Assembly (NCBI GenBank): GCA_030731565.1
Contig: JANQTT010000084.1
Coordinates: 1 to 12,870, forward strand
DNA: 12,870 nucleotides
Source: Rickettsiaceae bacterium
GTDB taxonomy: Bacteria; Pseudomonadota; Alphaproteobacteria; Rickettsiales; Rickettsiaceae
Direction of reading: 5' to 3'
Shown: positions 6,836 to 12,870 of the stretch, piece by piece
Layout of the letters: each line of letters begins with the position of its first letter
Numbering within the stretch: the stretch's first letter is position 1
Notes under the pieces: generated by a model
The model's database searches: none
What the model was told of the DNA's origin: nothing
What the model saw: the letters and a program-made list of their open reading frames with translations, nothing else
Position numbers and translations under genes: made by a program

Positions 6836-8227
6836 ATGAGTGAATATAGGATAGAAACAGATTCAATTGGCGAAATTAAAGTTGAGGATAAGAATTATTG
6901 GGGGGCTCAGACCCAGCGATCAATTAATAATTTTAAAATAGCCGGACAAAAAATGCCTATAGAAATGATTAGAGCTCTGGCTATTTTAAAAAGGTCAGCA
7001 GCTAAAGTTCATTCAAATATCGGTGTTTTGGATAAAGATATTGCAAATACTATAATTAATTCTGCTGATAGAGTGTTGAGCGGAGAGTTTGACGATAATT
7101 TTCCATTAGTAGTTTGGCAGACAGGTTCGGGCACTCAATCAAATATGAATATGAATGAGGTGCTTGCTAGTATTTCAAATGAAAAACTAACTGGTAAAAA
7201 AGGCGGAAAATCACCTATACATCCTAACGATCACGTTAATATGGGGCAATCTTCGAACGATGTTTTTCCAACAGCGATGCATATTGCAACTATCATTAGC
7301 GCTAACGAAAAACTCATCCCTGCATTGCAGAAGATTCATAAGAGTTTGGCTAAAAAAGCTAAAGAATGGAAATCGATCGTAAAAATTGGCCGTACCCATT
7401 TACAAGATGCAACACCACTCACGTTAGGACAAGAGTTTTCAGGCTATGCAAAACAAATAGAATTTAATATAGACCGTATCAAAAAGTCGTTAGAAAATGT
7501 GCATTTACTAGCACAAGGCGGGACCGCTGTTGGTACAGGAATAAACTGCACACCAGGTTTTGCTGAAAAGTTTGCCCAAGAAGTATCAAATTTTACTGGT
7601 TATAATTTTAAAACTGCTCCAAATAAGTTTGAGGCTCTTGCATGTAATGATGCACTTGTAGAGTTCTCAGGAACATTAAATACTATTGCAGTTAGCATGA
7701 TGAAGATTGCCAATGACATAAGGTTGTTAGGGTCAGGTCCACGCTGCGGCATTGGAGAGCTAAGTTTGCCTGCTAACGAGCCTGGTTCTTCAATTATGCC
7801 AGGAAAGGTCAACCCTACTCAATGCGAGTCAATGACAATGGTTTGTGCTCAAGTAATGGGGAATCATGTAGCTGTTACTGTGGGCGGATCAAATGGGCAT
7901 TTTGAATTAAATGTTTTTAAGCCTCTAATTATCCAGAACGTAATACATTCAATTAATCTTCTTAGCGATGCTATGGTAAGCTTAGTTGATCATTGTATAG
8001 ATGGTATTCAGCCTAATATTAATAGGATAAGTTCATTAAGGGACGAATCTCTTATGTTAGTTACTGCCCTTAACCCACATATCGGCTATGATAATGCTGC
8101 AAAAATTGCAAAACAAGCCTTTGTCGATGGCACATCATTAAAAGAAGCTGCACTAAAATTGGGCATTATATCTGCTTCAGACTTCGATAAATTCGTGATT
8201 CCGGAGAATATGGTTGGCGAGCTTTAG
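6836..8227 (+). CDS. fumC: Fumarate hydratase, class II
   Basis: Catalyses the reversible hydration of fumarate to malate in the TCA cycle; iron-independent homotetramer in the cytoplasm. It has 463 residues, the normal length. Visible: [12 protein letters not shown] (98-109), [14 protein letters not shown] (129-142), the catalytic-base region [15 protein letters not shown] (185-199) with His188, and the superfamily signature [11 protein letters not shown] (317-327) with the catalytic Ser318 region. CGAGG (6826-6830) lies five bases before the ATG, directly after the chpT stop. As the last gene of the pdh operon it links acetyl-CoA supply with a TCA enzyme. A weak hairpin with a T run follows at 8268-8292. 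Confidence 0.96.
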   Translation: MSEYRIETDSIGEIKVEDKNYWGAQTQRSINNFKIAGQKMPIEMIRALAILKRSAAKVHSNIGVLDKDIANTIINSADRVLSGEFDDNFPLVVWQTGSGTQSNMNMNEVLASISNEKLTGKKGGKSPIHPNDHVNMGQSSNDVFPTAMHIATIISANEKLIPALQKIHKSLAKKAKEWKSIVKIGRTHLQDATPLTLGQEFSGYAKQIEFNIDRIKKSLENVHLLAQGGTAVGTGINCTPGFAEKFAQEVSNFTGYNFKTAPNKFEALACNDALVEFSGTLNTIAVSMMKIANDIRLLGSGPRCGIGELSLPANEPGSSIMPGKVNPTQCESMTMVCAQVMGNHVAVTVGGSNGHFELNVFKPLIIQNVIHSINLLSDAMVSLVDHCIDGIQPNINRISSLRDESLMLVTALNPHIGYDNAAKIAKQAFVDGTSLKEAALKLGIISASDFDKFVIPENMVGEL

Positions 8228-8267
8228 GTGCTGTCAGTAAAGGTAGAAAATCGAGCACTGGCAAAAA

Positions 8268-8292
8268 TCGGTAAAATACTGAAACATTTTTT
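8268..8292 (+). terminator. Weak candidate terminator after fumC
   Basis: TCGGT (8268-8272), loop AAAAT, ACTGA (8278-8282), then ACAT and six T (8287-8292). The stem is five pairs with one G-U, so it is weak, but it is the only hairpin followed by a T run between fumC and tlc. Confidence 0.3.
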
Positions 8293-8305
8293 ATGATTCC
8301 TTACG

Positions 8306-8334
8306 TTGACAGGGTACATGCATTGGATTAGTTT
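8306..8334 (+). promoter_or_regulatory. Candidate promoter for tlc
   Basis: A perfect TTGACA (8306-8311), 17 bases, then TAGTTT (8329-8334), which matches the -10 consensus at only three positions. It would give a leader of about 130 bases containing the palindromic repeat at 8345-8424. Confidence 0.3.
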
Positions 8335-8344
8335 ATATCAATTC

Positions 8345-8424
8345 TTAACTTAAATATTATTCTGTGGCGCGTGCTTACCTATTATATAGGCTTTGCCCCT
8401 TGTGCTTTGTTCTATTTAAGTTGA
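8345..8424 (-). repeat. Palindromic repeat, family 1 copy C, in the tlc leader
   Basis: Outer arms 8345-8356 and 8413-8424 form twelve pairs (ten perfect, AACTTAAATA with TATTTAAGTT). The tip is CCTAT-TAT-ATAGG (8378-8390). On the minus strand the core reads CACAAGGGGCAAAGCCTATA and then TAATAGGTAAGCACG, a close match to copy A at 695-740, followed by AATAATATT as in copy A. The arms differ in sequence from those of copies A and B. It may fold in the tlc mRNA leader about 50 bases before the start codon. Confidence 0.65.
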
Positions 8425-8457
8425 AGGACTGATATTACACATAAAATTATTTTAATG

Positions 8458-8474
8458 AGGAGTCTGGGTAGGTG
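8458..8474 (+). promoter_or_regulatory. Ribosome binding site that sets the GTG start of tlc
   Basis: AGGAG at 8458-8462 is followed after nine bases by GTG at 8472-8474. An ATG at 8455 is in another frame. The strong Shine-Dalgarno sequence and the lack of a usable in-frame ATG before residue 37 support the GTG start. Confidence 0.65.
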
Positions 8475-10004
8475 AACGAAATTTCAAAATCTATTAGTTG
8501 GTTTGCAAGGTTACGTCATAGTAGATTGAGGTTTGCATTTTGGCCAGTACGATCATATGAATTAACAAAATTCTTACCAATGGCATTTTTAATGCTATTT
8601 ATCTTATTAAATCAGAATCTTGTTAGGAGCCTCAAAGATGGCTTTGTTGTAACTATGATAGGGACTGAAGTTCTTAGTTTTATCAAGCTTTGGGGGGAGA
8701 TGCCTATGGGTATACTCTTTGTAATCTTATACACAAAGCTTTGTAATATTATGACAACCGAGCAAGTATTTCGAATTATTGTTTGTACTTTTTTGGGATT
8801 TTTTGCATTTTTTGCTTTTGTTGTTTTTCCTAACCAAGAAATTTTTCATCCTTCTCCTGAAATTGTTGAACACTATATACAATTACTACCGCATTTGAAA
8901 TGGTTTATAGTCATGTGGGGCAAGTGGAGTTTTATATTATTTTATATAATGGCTGAGCTTTGGCCGGTAATAATTTTCTTTTTGTTCTTTTGGCAGCTTG
9001 CTAATAAGATTACTAAGACAGAAGAAGCTAAGAGATTTTATGTATTCTTTGGCGTATTTGGTCAGATGAATTTGCTTATATCAGGAAAACTTATAGTATA
9101 TTTTACTAAATGCGACCATGTATTATTGCCATTATTTTCAGGCATTACTGATAAATCGGAAATCGTTTTGAAATCAATGACTCTGTTAATGTTATTTTCC
9201 GGAGTCATTTGTCTTGCTCTGCACCGGTTTGTTGAAGTCAGAAACATTGAAACATTAAAAGGCATAAAGTTTAAGAATAAGCGAACAGATATACTGAAAT
9301 TAAGCCTTAGAGATAGTGCTAAAATGGTATTTACATCAAAATATCTAGCTGTGATCTGTATTCTGATGGTTTCGTATAGCACGTCTGTAAATTTAATTGA
9401 AGGATTATGGATGTCTCGAGCTAAGGCGATGTATCCTGAAACTGCAGATTTTATGGCTTATATGGGAGACGTATTGTTTTGGACTGGCGTTTCTACTCTA
9501 ATATTCATCATAATAGGTAGCACAGTAATTCGAAAATTCGGTTGGTTCTGGGGAGCTGTTCTTCCTCCTGCTATGATCTTTTTAGTAGGAACTACGTTCT
9601 TTTCATTCGTATTGATTGAAGAATATTTAGATGTAATATTAAGTGGTATTGTAGTAATTTCTCCTTTAGCAGTAGTGGTGTTGGTTGGAGCTATGCAAAA
9701 TATACTCGGTAAGGGTGTAAAATACTCATTATTTGATGCTACAAAAGAAATGGTATACATACCCCTTGATAAGGAAATGAAAGCTAAGGGTAAAGCTGCA
9801 GTTGATGTACTTGGAGCAAAATTAGGTAAATCAATTGGAGCATCCGTGCAGATGATTACGTTTACAATTTTTCCAGCTGCGCATCACGAAGATATAGCCG
9901 GGTTTTTGATGGCAGTATTTATTGTTGTTTGCTTGGTATGGATTTATGGGGTAAAGCTATTAAATGCTGATTACAAAAAAGTCCTGAGCACAGCCTCAGA
10001 ATAA
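8472..10004 (+). CDS. tlc: ATP/ADP translocase (nucleotide transporter)
   Basis: An inner-membrane antiporter that imports host ATP for bacterial ADP, the hallmark of rickettsial and chlamydial energy parasites. The 510 residues are rich in hydrophobic helices consistent with twelve membrane spans. Family motifs: [19 protein letters not shown] (52-70), FIKLWGEMP (70-78), AELWPVI (161-167), [10 protein letters not shown] (309-318) and the diagnostic [15 protein letters not shown] (419-433) followed by [16 protein letters not shown] (439-454). Lys55, Glu162 and Glu310 are plausible counterparts of the charged transport residues known in plant and rickettsial homologs. Some Rickettsia paralogs carry other nucleotides, so ATP/ADP specificity is probable, not proven. 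The start is GTG at 8472; AGGAG (8458-8462) lies nine bases ahead, and the next in-frame ATG falls inside the first membrane span. Confidence 0.93.
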   Translation: MNEISKSISWFARLRHSRLRFAFWPVRSYELTKFLPMAFLMLFILLNQNLVRSLKDGFVVTMIGTEVLSFIKLWGEMPMGILFVILYTKLCNIMTTEQVFRIIVCTFLGFFAFFAFVVFPNQEIFHPSPEIVEHYIQLLPHLKWFIVMWGKWSFILFYIMAELWPVIIFFLFFWQLANKITKTEEAKRFYVFFGVFGQMNLLISGKLIVYFTKCDHVLLPLFSGITDKSEIVLKSMTLLMLFSGVICLALHRFVEVRNIETLKGIKFKNKRTDILKLSLRDSAKMVFTSKYLAVICILMVSYSTSVNLIEGLWMSRAKAMYPETADFMAYMGDVLFWTGVSTLIFIIIGSTVIRKFGWFWGAVLPPAMIFLVGTTFFSFVLIEEYLDVILSGIVVISPLAVVVLVGAMQNILGKGVKYSLFDATKEMVYIPLDKEMKAKGKAAVDVLGAKLGKSIGASVQMITFTIFPAAHHEDIAGFLMAVFIVVCLVWIYGVKLLNADYKKVLSTASE

Positions 10005-10046
10005 AAATGATATGCATTATGAAATAACTGCGCCATCAGTGCAAAG

Positions 10047-10110
10047 CGTGCTATAGTAACGCAAGCATGGATAAGGAAATTTGTATATTTTTATATCCAT
10101 AATTCGCGTT
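10047..10110 (+). repeat. Palindromic repeat, family 2 copy 2, upstream of icd
   Basis: TAACGC (10057-10062) pairs with GCGTTA (10106-10111) and CATGGATA with TATCCAT(A) (10067-10073 with 10094-10100), around a short asymmetric internal loop and a 20-base tip. It aligns across its length with the reverse complement of 1359-1422, sharing ATGGATAAG-AAATTT, TATTTTTA, TCCAT and CGCGTT. It lies 32 bases before the icd start and 43 bases after the tlc stop. No T run follows, so it is probably not a terminator. TATATT at 10110-10115 resembles a -10 box but has no partner -35. Confidence 0.7.
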
Positions 10111-10141
10111 ATATTAAGCTTAAAAAATAATGAGGAATTTT

Positions 10142-11587
10142 ATGTCTGAGATAGTTCCAATCACTGTAGCAAATGGCGATGGTATAGGTCCCGAAATAAT
10201 GGATGCTGTAATGTATATATTACGCAAAGCAGAAGCAAGGATCAGGGTCGAAATGATTGAGATCGGTGAGAAACTTTACAAAAAAAATTATACCTCTGGC
10301 ATAGCAAGTGACACATGGGAATCTATAGAGCGTACAAAAGTATTGCTGAAAGCTCCAATTACAACTCCACAAGGCGGCGGATATAAAAGTTTAAATGTTA
10401 CTCTCCGTAAGGCTTTGGGGCTCTATGCAAATGTACGTCCTGCAATTTCATACTCCCCTTTTGTAGAAACGAAGCATCCAGAACTTGATGTAGTGATCAT
10501 TAGAGAAAATGAAGAAGACCTGTACGCAGGAATTGAGTACAGACATACAAGAAACATGCGTGAATCAATGAAATTGATTAGCCGCACAGGTTGTGAAAAA
10601 ATCGTTAGATATGCCTTTGAGTACGCTATCGCAAACGGCCGTAAGAAAGTCACTTGTTTTAGTAAAGATAATATCATGAAATTTTCTGATGGTATTTTTC
10701 ATCAAGTGTTCGATGAAATAGCCAAAGAATATCCGCAAATTAAAAATGAACATTATATAGTTGATATAGGGGCAGCTCGCATAGCAACTCAGCCACAAGC
10801 TTTTGATGTTATAGTAACGTCAAACTTATTTGGAGATATTATTTCAGATATTACTGCAGAAATTTCTGGTTCTGTTGGGCTTGCGGGTTCTGCAAATATT
10901 GGCAAGGATTATGCAATGTTTGAAGCAATACATGGTTCTGCCCCAGATATTGCCGGGCAGAATATTGCGAATCCATCCGGTTTACTCAATGGTGCGATAA
11001 TGATGCTTGTGCATATTGGCCAAGGGGATATTGCGGCGACTATAGAAAATGCCTGGAAAAAAACGATTGAAGATGGCGTGCATACTGTTGATATTTACAA
11101 TGAGGGTGCTTCAACAAAAAAAGTCGGTACAAAGGAATTTGCCCAAGAAGTTGTTTTGCGGTTAGGTAAAAAACCAAGTAAACTAAAAGTCGCTAGTTAT
11201 AGCACTTCTGCTCCTAGAACTAAGGATTTTAGTTATACAATTGATAACTCAGAAGAAAAAACCTTGGTAGGTGTTGATATTTTTGTTGATATTTATGCAA
11301 AATCTGCAGAAGATGTCGCTAGAAAAGTAAATGTTCTAGACGCTGGAAAAATGGTGATGAAAACTATATCAAGCAAAGGCTTAAAAGTTTGGCCGCGCGA
11401 TGATGAGTATCTACTTGAATCTGACCATTGGTGTTGCAGGTTTATGCCAGACTCAGGAACTATCGCTCATGCTGATATAGCAAGCCTACTTGAAAAATTT
11501 GTCGAAGCTGAAATTGATTTCGTAAAAGTTGAAAACTTATACGAATTCAATGGCAAAAGAGGTTACTCTCTAGCCCAAGGGGAGTGA
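10142..11587 (+). CDS. icd: Isocitrate dehydrogenase, Rickettsia type
   Basis: Oxidatively decarboxylates isocitrate to 2-oxoglutarate in the TCA cycle, by family most likely with NADP. I choose the ATG at 10142 (481 residues): GAGGA (10132-10136) lies five bases ahead, and the product begins MSEIVPITVANGDGIGPEIM as in Rickettsia homologs. The ATG at 10130 overlaps that binding site. Visible: GDGIGPEI (13-20), the substrate-binding YKSLNVTLRK (81-90), IIRENEEDLYAGIEYR (119-134), and the family signature beginning NLFGDIISDITAEISGSVGL (228-247), followed by the cofactor-region HGSAPDIAGQNIANPSG (264-280). After about residue 340 comes a C-terminal extension of some 140 residues with DHWCCRF and ending GYSLAQGE, typical of the long rickettsial/Thermus-like enzymes. 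It is intact and followed closely by the SPASM ORF. Confidence 0.95.
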   Translation: MSEIVPITVANGDGIGPEIMDAVMYILRKAEARIRVEMIEIGEKLYKKNYTSGIASDTWESIERTKVLLKAPITTPQGGGYKSLNVTLRKALGLYANVRPAISYSPFVETKHPELDVVIIRENEEDLYAGIEYRHTRNMRESMKLISRTGCEKIVRYAFEYAIANGRKKVTCFSKDNIMKFSDGIFHQVFDEIAKEYPQIKNEHYIVDIGAARIATQPQAFDVIVTSNLFGDIISDITAEISGSVGLAGSANIGKDYAMFEAIHGSAPDIAGQNIANPSGLLNGAIMMLVHIGQGDIAATIENAWKKTIEDGVHTVDIYNEGASTKKVGTKEFAQEVVLRLGKKPSKLKVASYSTSAPRTKDFSYTIDNSEEKTLVGVDIFVDIYAKSAEDVARKVNVLDAGKMVMKTISSKGLKVWPRDDEYLLESDHWCCRFMPDSGTIAHADIASLLEKFVEAEIDFVKVENLYEFNGKRGYSLAQGE

Positions 11588-11593
11588 TGAATT

Positions 11594-11959
11594 ATGGGTA
11601 TTTTATATAAATTCTTACAGAATTTATCATCAGTAACTGGTTTAATGTACACAGATCCTAAAACAGTATCTAGAACCAACAGTAATATTAATAAAACTAG
11701 CTTAAAAGATTTTATAGATTTGCCAATATTTCACGAGTTAGAAGAAGCTCAAAATAAATCTCCGGAGCAGTGTTCTAAATGTTGTTGGGAAAAGATTTGT
11801 GGAGGAGGGCATATAATTGACAGATTTAGTACTGATAAGCGTTTTGATAATCCTTCAACATACTGCAGTGTCATGAAAAATATGTATTCTCATATGACTA
11901 AATATCTATTAGACTCTGGCATACAAGAATCAACTATAAAAAAATCTTTGGGTCTATAA
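11594..11959 (+). CDS. SPASM-only protein, like the C-terminus of an FxsB-type radical SAM maturase
   Basis: 121 residues. Residues 60-91 carry C-x2-C-C-x4-CGGG ... FDNPSTYC: Cys60, Cys63, Cys64, Cys69 and Cys91, with GGG at 70-72 and FDNPSTYC at 84-91. This is the pattern that ends radical SAM/SPASM peptide maturases of the FxsB type, where these cysteines bind an auxiliary iron-sulfur cluster. The radical SAM barrel with its CxxxCxxC motif is absent: upstream is icd, and an in-frame stop at 11588 closes the frame. GGGGAG (11579-11584) lies nine bases before the ATG, so it can be translated, six bases after icd. Either it is a decayed remnant or a stand-alone cluster-binding protein working with a maturase elsewhere. 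All motif residues being intact argues mildly against decay. The next gene starts one base after its stop. Confidence 0.7.
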   Translation: MGILYKFLQNLSSVTGLMYTDPKTVSRTNSNINKTSLKDFIDLPIFHELEEAQNKSPEQCSKCCWEKICGGGHIIDRFSTDKRFDNPSTYCSVMKNMYSHMTKYLLDSGIQESTIKKSLGL

Positions 11960-11960
11960 C

Positions 11961-12870
11961 ATGAGGCATGTTACAAATCTTATGTTTGCTGCCTTTATTA
12001 TTTTTTATTACTCTCGTGCAATTTGTGCTTCTGAAATAAGATATGACATATACCATTACCCAGAAAAACTAAATATCAGACTACAATTTATAGGAGAAGA
12101 TAACGGGGTAACAAAACTTAATATACCAGATAAAATATGGGGACATGACGTTTCTAAGCAGATTGGTAATATAAGAATTTTAGATAATAATGCCGAGCTA
12201 AAGGATTCTGATACTCTACATTATAAAAAAAATTCTCGTATAAATATTTCATATGATGTTGTCAATATTAACGTTGTTAATTCAAATAAATATTTCTACA
12301 CTAAATCATACGAAGAAGGGTTCTTTTTTCTGCATGATTTAGCATTAATATACCCTCAACATCCTGACCATACAAATGTAATAATTAATTATCACTCAAG
12401 TAAAAATTTCAAGTACTTTTATATTTCAGATGCAATAAAAACTGGTAAAAAAATTTCTACAACTCTTGAAGAATTAAAAGGCGGAATATCAGTATCTGGT
12501 TCTAATAAAATTTTGCAAATAGCAAAGTCAGCTAATAGTACTATGCTGGGATTTAATGTAACGCAAGGAAATTTTACAAAATTGCAATATCTTACAAATC
12601 AGGTGTTAAATTCGCAGAAAGATATTTGTAATATTAATTTTGGAGTTAATAATTTTGTATTTATAGGTAATAAGTCTGAATATCAAAGTTACAGAGGTTC
12701 AGTTTTTAAAAATAATTTAATACTATTTTTTGTGCCAAATATGATTGACGAATTAACATTTAAAAAATTGGCGTCTCATGAAAATTTCCACAAACTAATT
12801 GGCAGCAAGAGCTTTATTGTCATTGGCCAGGAATACTGGCCCAAAAAAATAGAATCTGGCCAGTTATTCT
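11961..12870 (+). CDS. Exported HExxH metallopeptidase-like protein, possibly M61-like (3' end outside window)
   Basis: Open from ATG 11961 to the window end, 303 visible residues without a stop. The N-terminus MRHVTNLMFAAFIIFYYSRA plus ICA looks like a signal peptide cut after Ala23, so the product probably leaves the cytoplasm. Residues 25-200 are strand-rich with no recognised motif. Residues 273-277 are HENFH, a zinc-binding HExxH preceded by a predicted helix (IDELTFKKLAS). The placement after a long beta domain with YDIYHYP-like and W/G-rich starts is reminiscent of M61 glycyl aminopeptidase relatives, whose third ligand would come just after the window end. The match is distant and the typical GLEHR-like motif is not seen. 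The one-base gap to the SPASM ORF suggests translational coupling and a shared job, possibly peptide processing. Peptidase activity is inference. Confidence 0.65.
   Translation, partial: MRHVTNLMFAAFIIFYYSRAICASEIRYDIYHYPEKLNIRLQFIGEDNGVTKLNIPDKIWGHDVSKQIGNIRILDNNAELKDSDTLHYKKNSRINISYDVVNINVVNSNKYFYTKSYEEGFFFLHDLALIYPQHPDHTNVIINYHSSKNFKYFYISDAIKTGKKISTTLEELKGGISVSGSNKILQIAKSANSTMLGFNVTQGNFTKLQYLTNQVLNSQKDICNINFGVNNFVFIGNKSEYQSYRGSVFKNNLILFFVPNMIDELTFKKLASHENFHKLIGSKSFIVIGQEYWPKKIESGQLF

Noticed and set aside
8231..8264. Hairpin TGTCAGT...ACTGGCA just after fumC
   Set aside because: Seven pairs but an 18-base loop and no T run, so it is not a convincing terminator.
10110..10115. TATATT as a -10 box for icd
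   Set aside because: No -35-like hexamer at 16-18 bases upstream, and the sequence overlaps the palindrome arm.
10130..10141. Upstream ATG that would extend Icd by MRNF
   Set aside because: It overlaps the GAGGA binding site that correctly spaces the ATG at 10142, and homologs as I recall them begin at the later position.
1..12870. tRNA, rRNA, CRISPR array or intact insertion sequence
   Set aside because: Looked for T-arm-like GGTTCGAATCC, regularly spaced direct repeats and transposase motifs on both strands and found none that I could support.

Overview
The window is AT-rich DNA from an obligate intracellular alphaproteobacterium of the order Rickettsiales. The evidence is a nucleotide-transporter gene of the plastid/rickettsial ATP/ADP translocase family, a Rickettsia-type isocitrate dehydrogenase of about 480 residues with a C-terminal extension, a ChpT phosphotransferase of the alphaproteobacterial CckA-ChpT-CtrA relay, a small ORF resembling Rickettsiales-only hypothetical proteins, and short palindromic repeats like the Rickettsia palindromic elements. 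From memory the pyruvate dehydrogenase genes are dispersed in Rickettsia itself. The contiguous arrangement here suggests a relative rather than Rickettsia proper, but I cannot name the genus.

Layout. Positions 1-534 are the 3' end of an unrecognised lysine-rich membrane protein. Positions 535-896 have no confident gene and hold a palindromic repeat, a weak terminator and a doubtful 55-codon ORF. A small minus-strand gene (897-1121) is divergent from the main operon, and the 368-base spacer between them carries one candidate promoter for each side plus a second kind of palindromic repeat. The operon follows: pdhA, pdhB, pdhC, lpd, chpT, fumC (1490-8227), tightly spaced except for an 85-base gap after pdhB that is filled by a palindromic element. 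After a 244-base spacer comes tlc with a GTG start (8472-10004). After another spacer with the second palindrome comes icd (10142-11587). Icd is followed within a few bases by a 121-residue SPASM-only protein (11594-11959) and then, after a 1-base gap, by an exported HExxH metallopeptidase-like protein that runs off the window end (11961-12870+).

How the genes fit together. PdhA/B/C and Lpd form a complete pyruvate dehydrogenase complex supplying acetyl-CoA to the TCA cycle, to which FumC and Icd belong. Tlc exchanges bacterial ADP for host ATP, so the cluster covers both self-made and imported energy. ChpT, a cell-cycle phosphorelay protein, sits inside the carbon-metabolism operon.

The most unusual features are three. 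First, the SPASM-only ORF looks like the detached C-terminus of a radical-SAM peptide maturase and is paired with an exported metallopeptidase-like gene. Second, three palindromic elements share a related core but have different, self-complementary arms; one of them supplies the last five codons and stop of pdhB. Third, a separate 64-base palindrome occurs in opposite orientations just upstream of pdhA and icd. No rRNA, tRNA, CRISPR array or intact insertion sequence was recognised.
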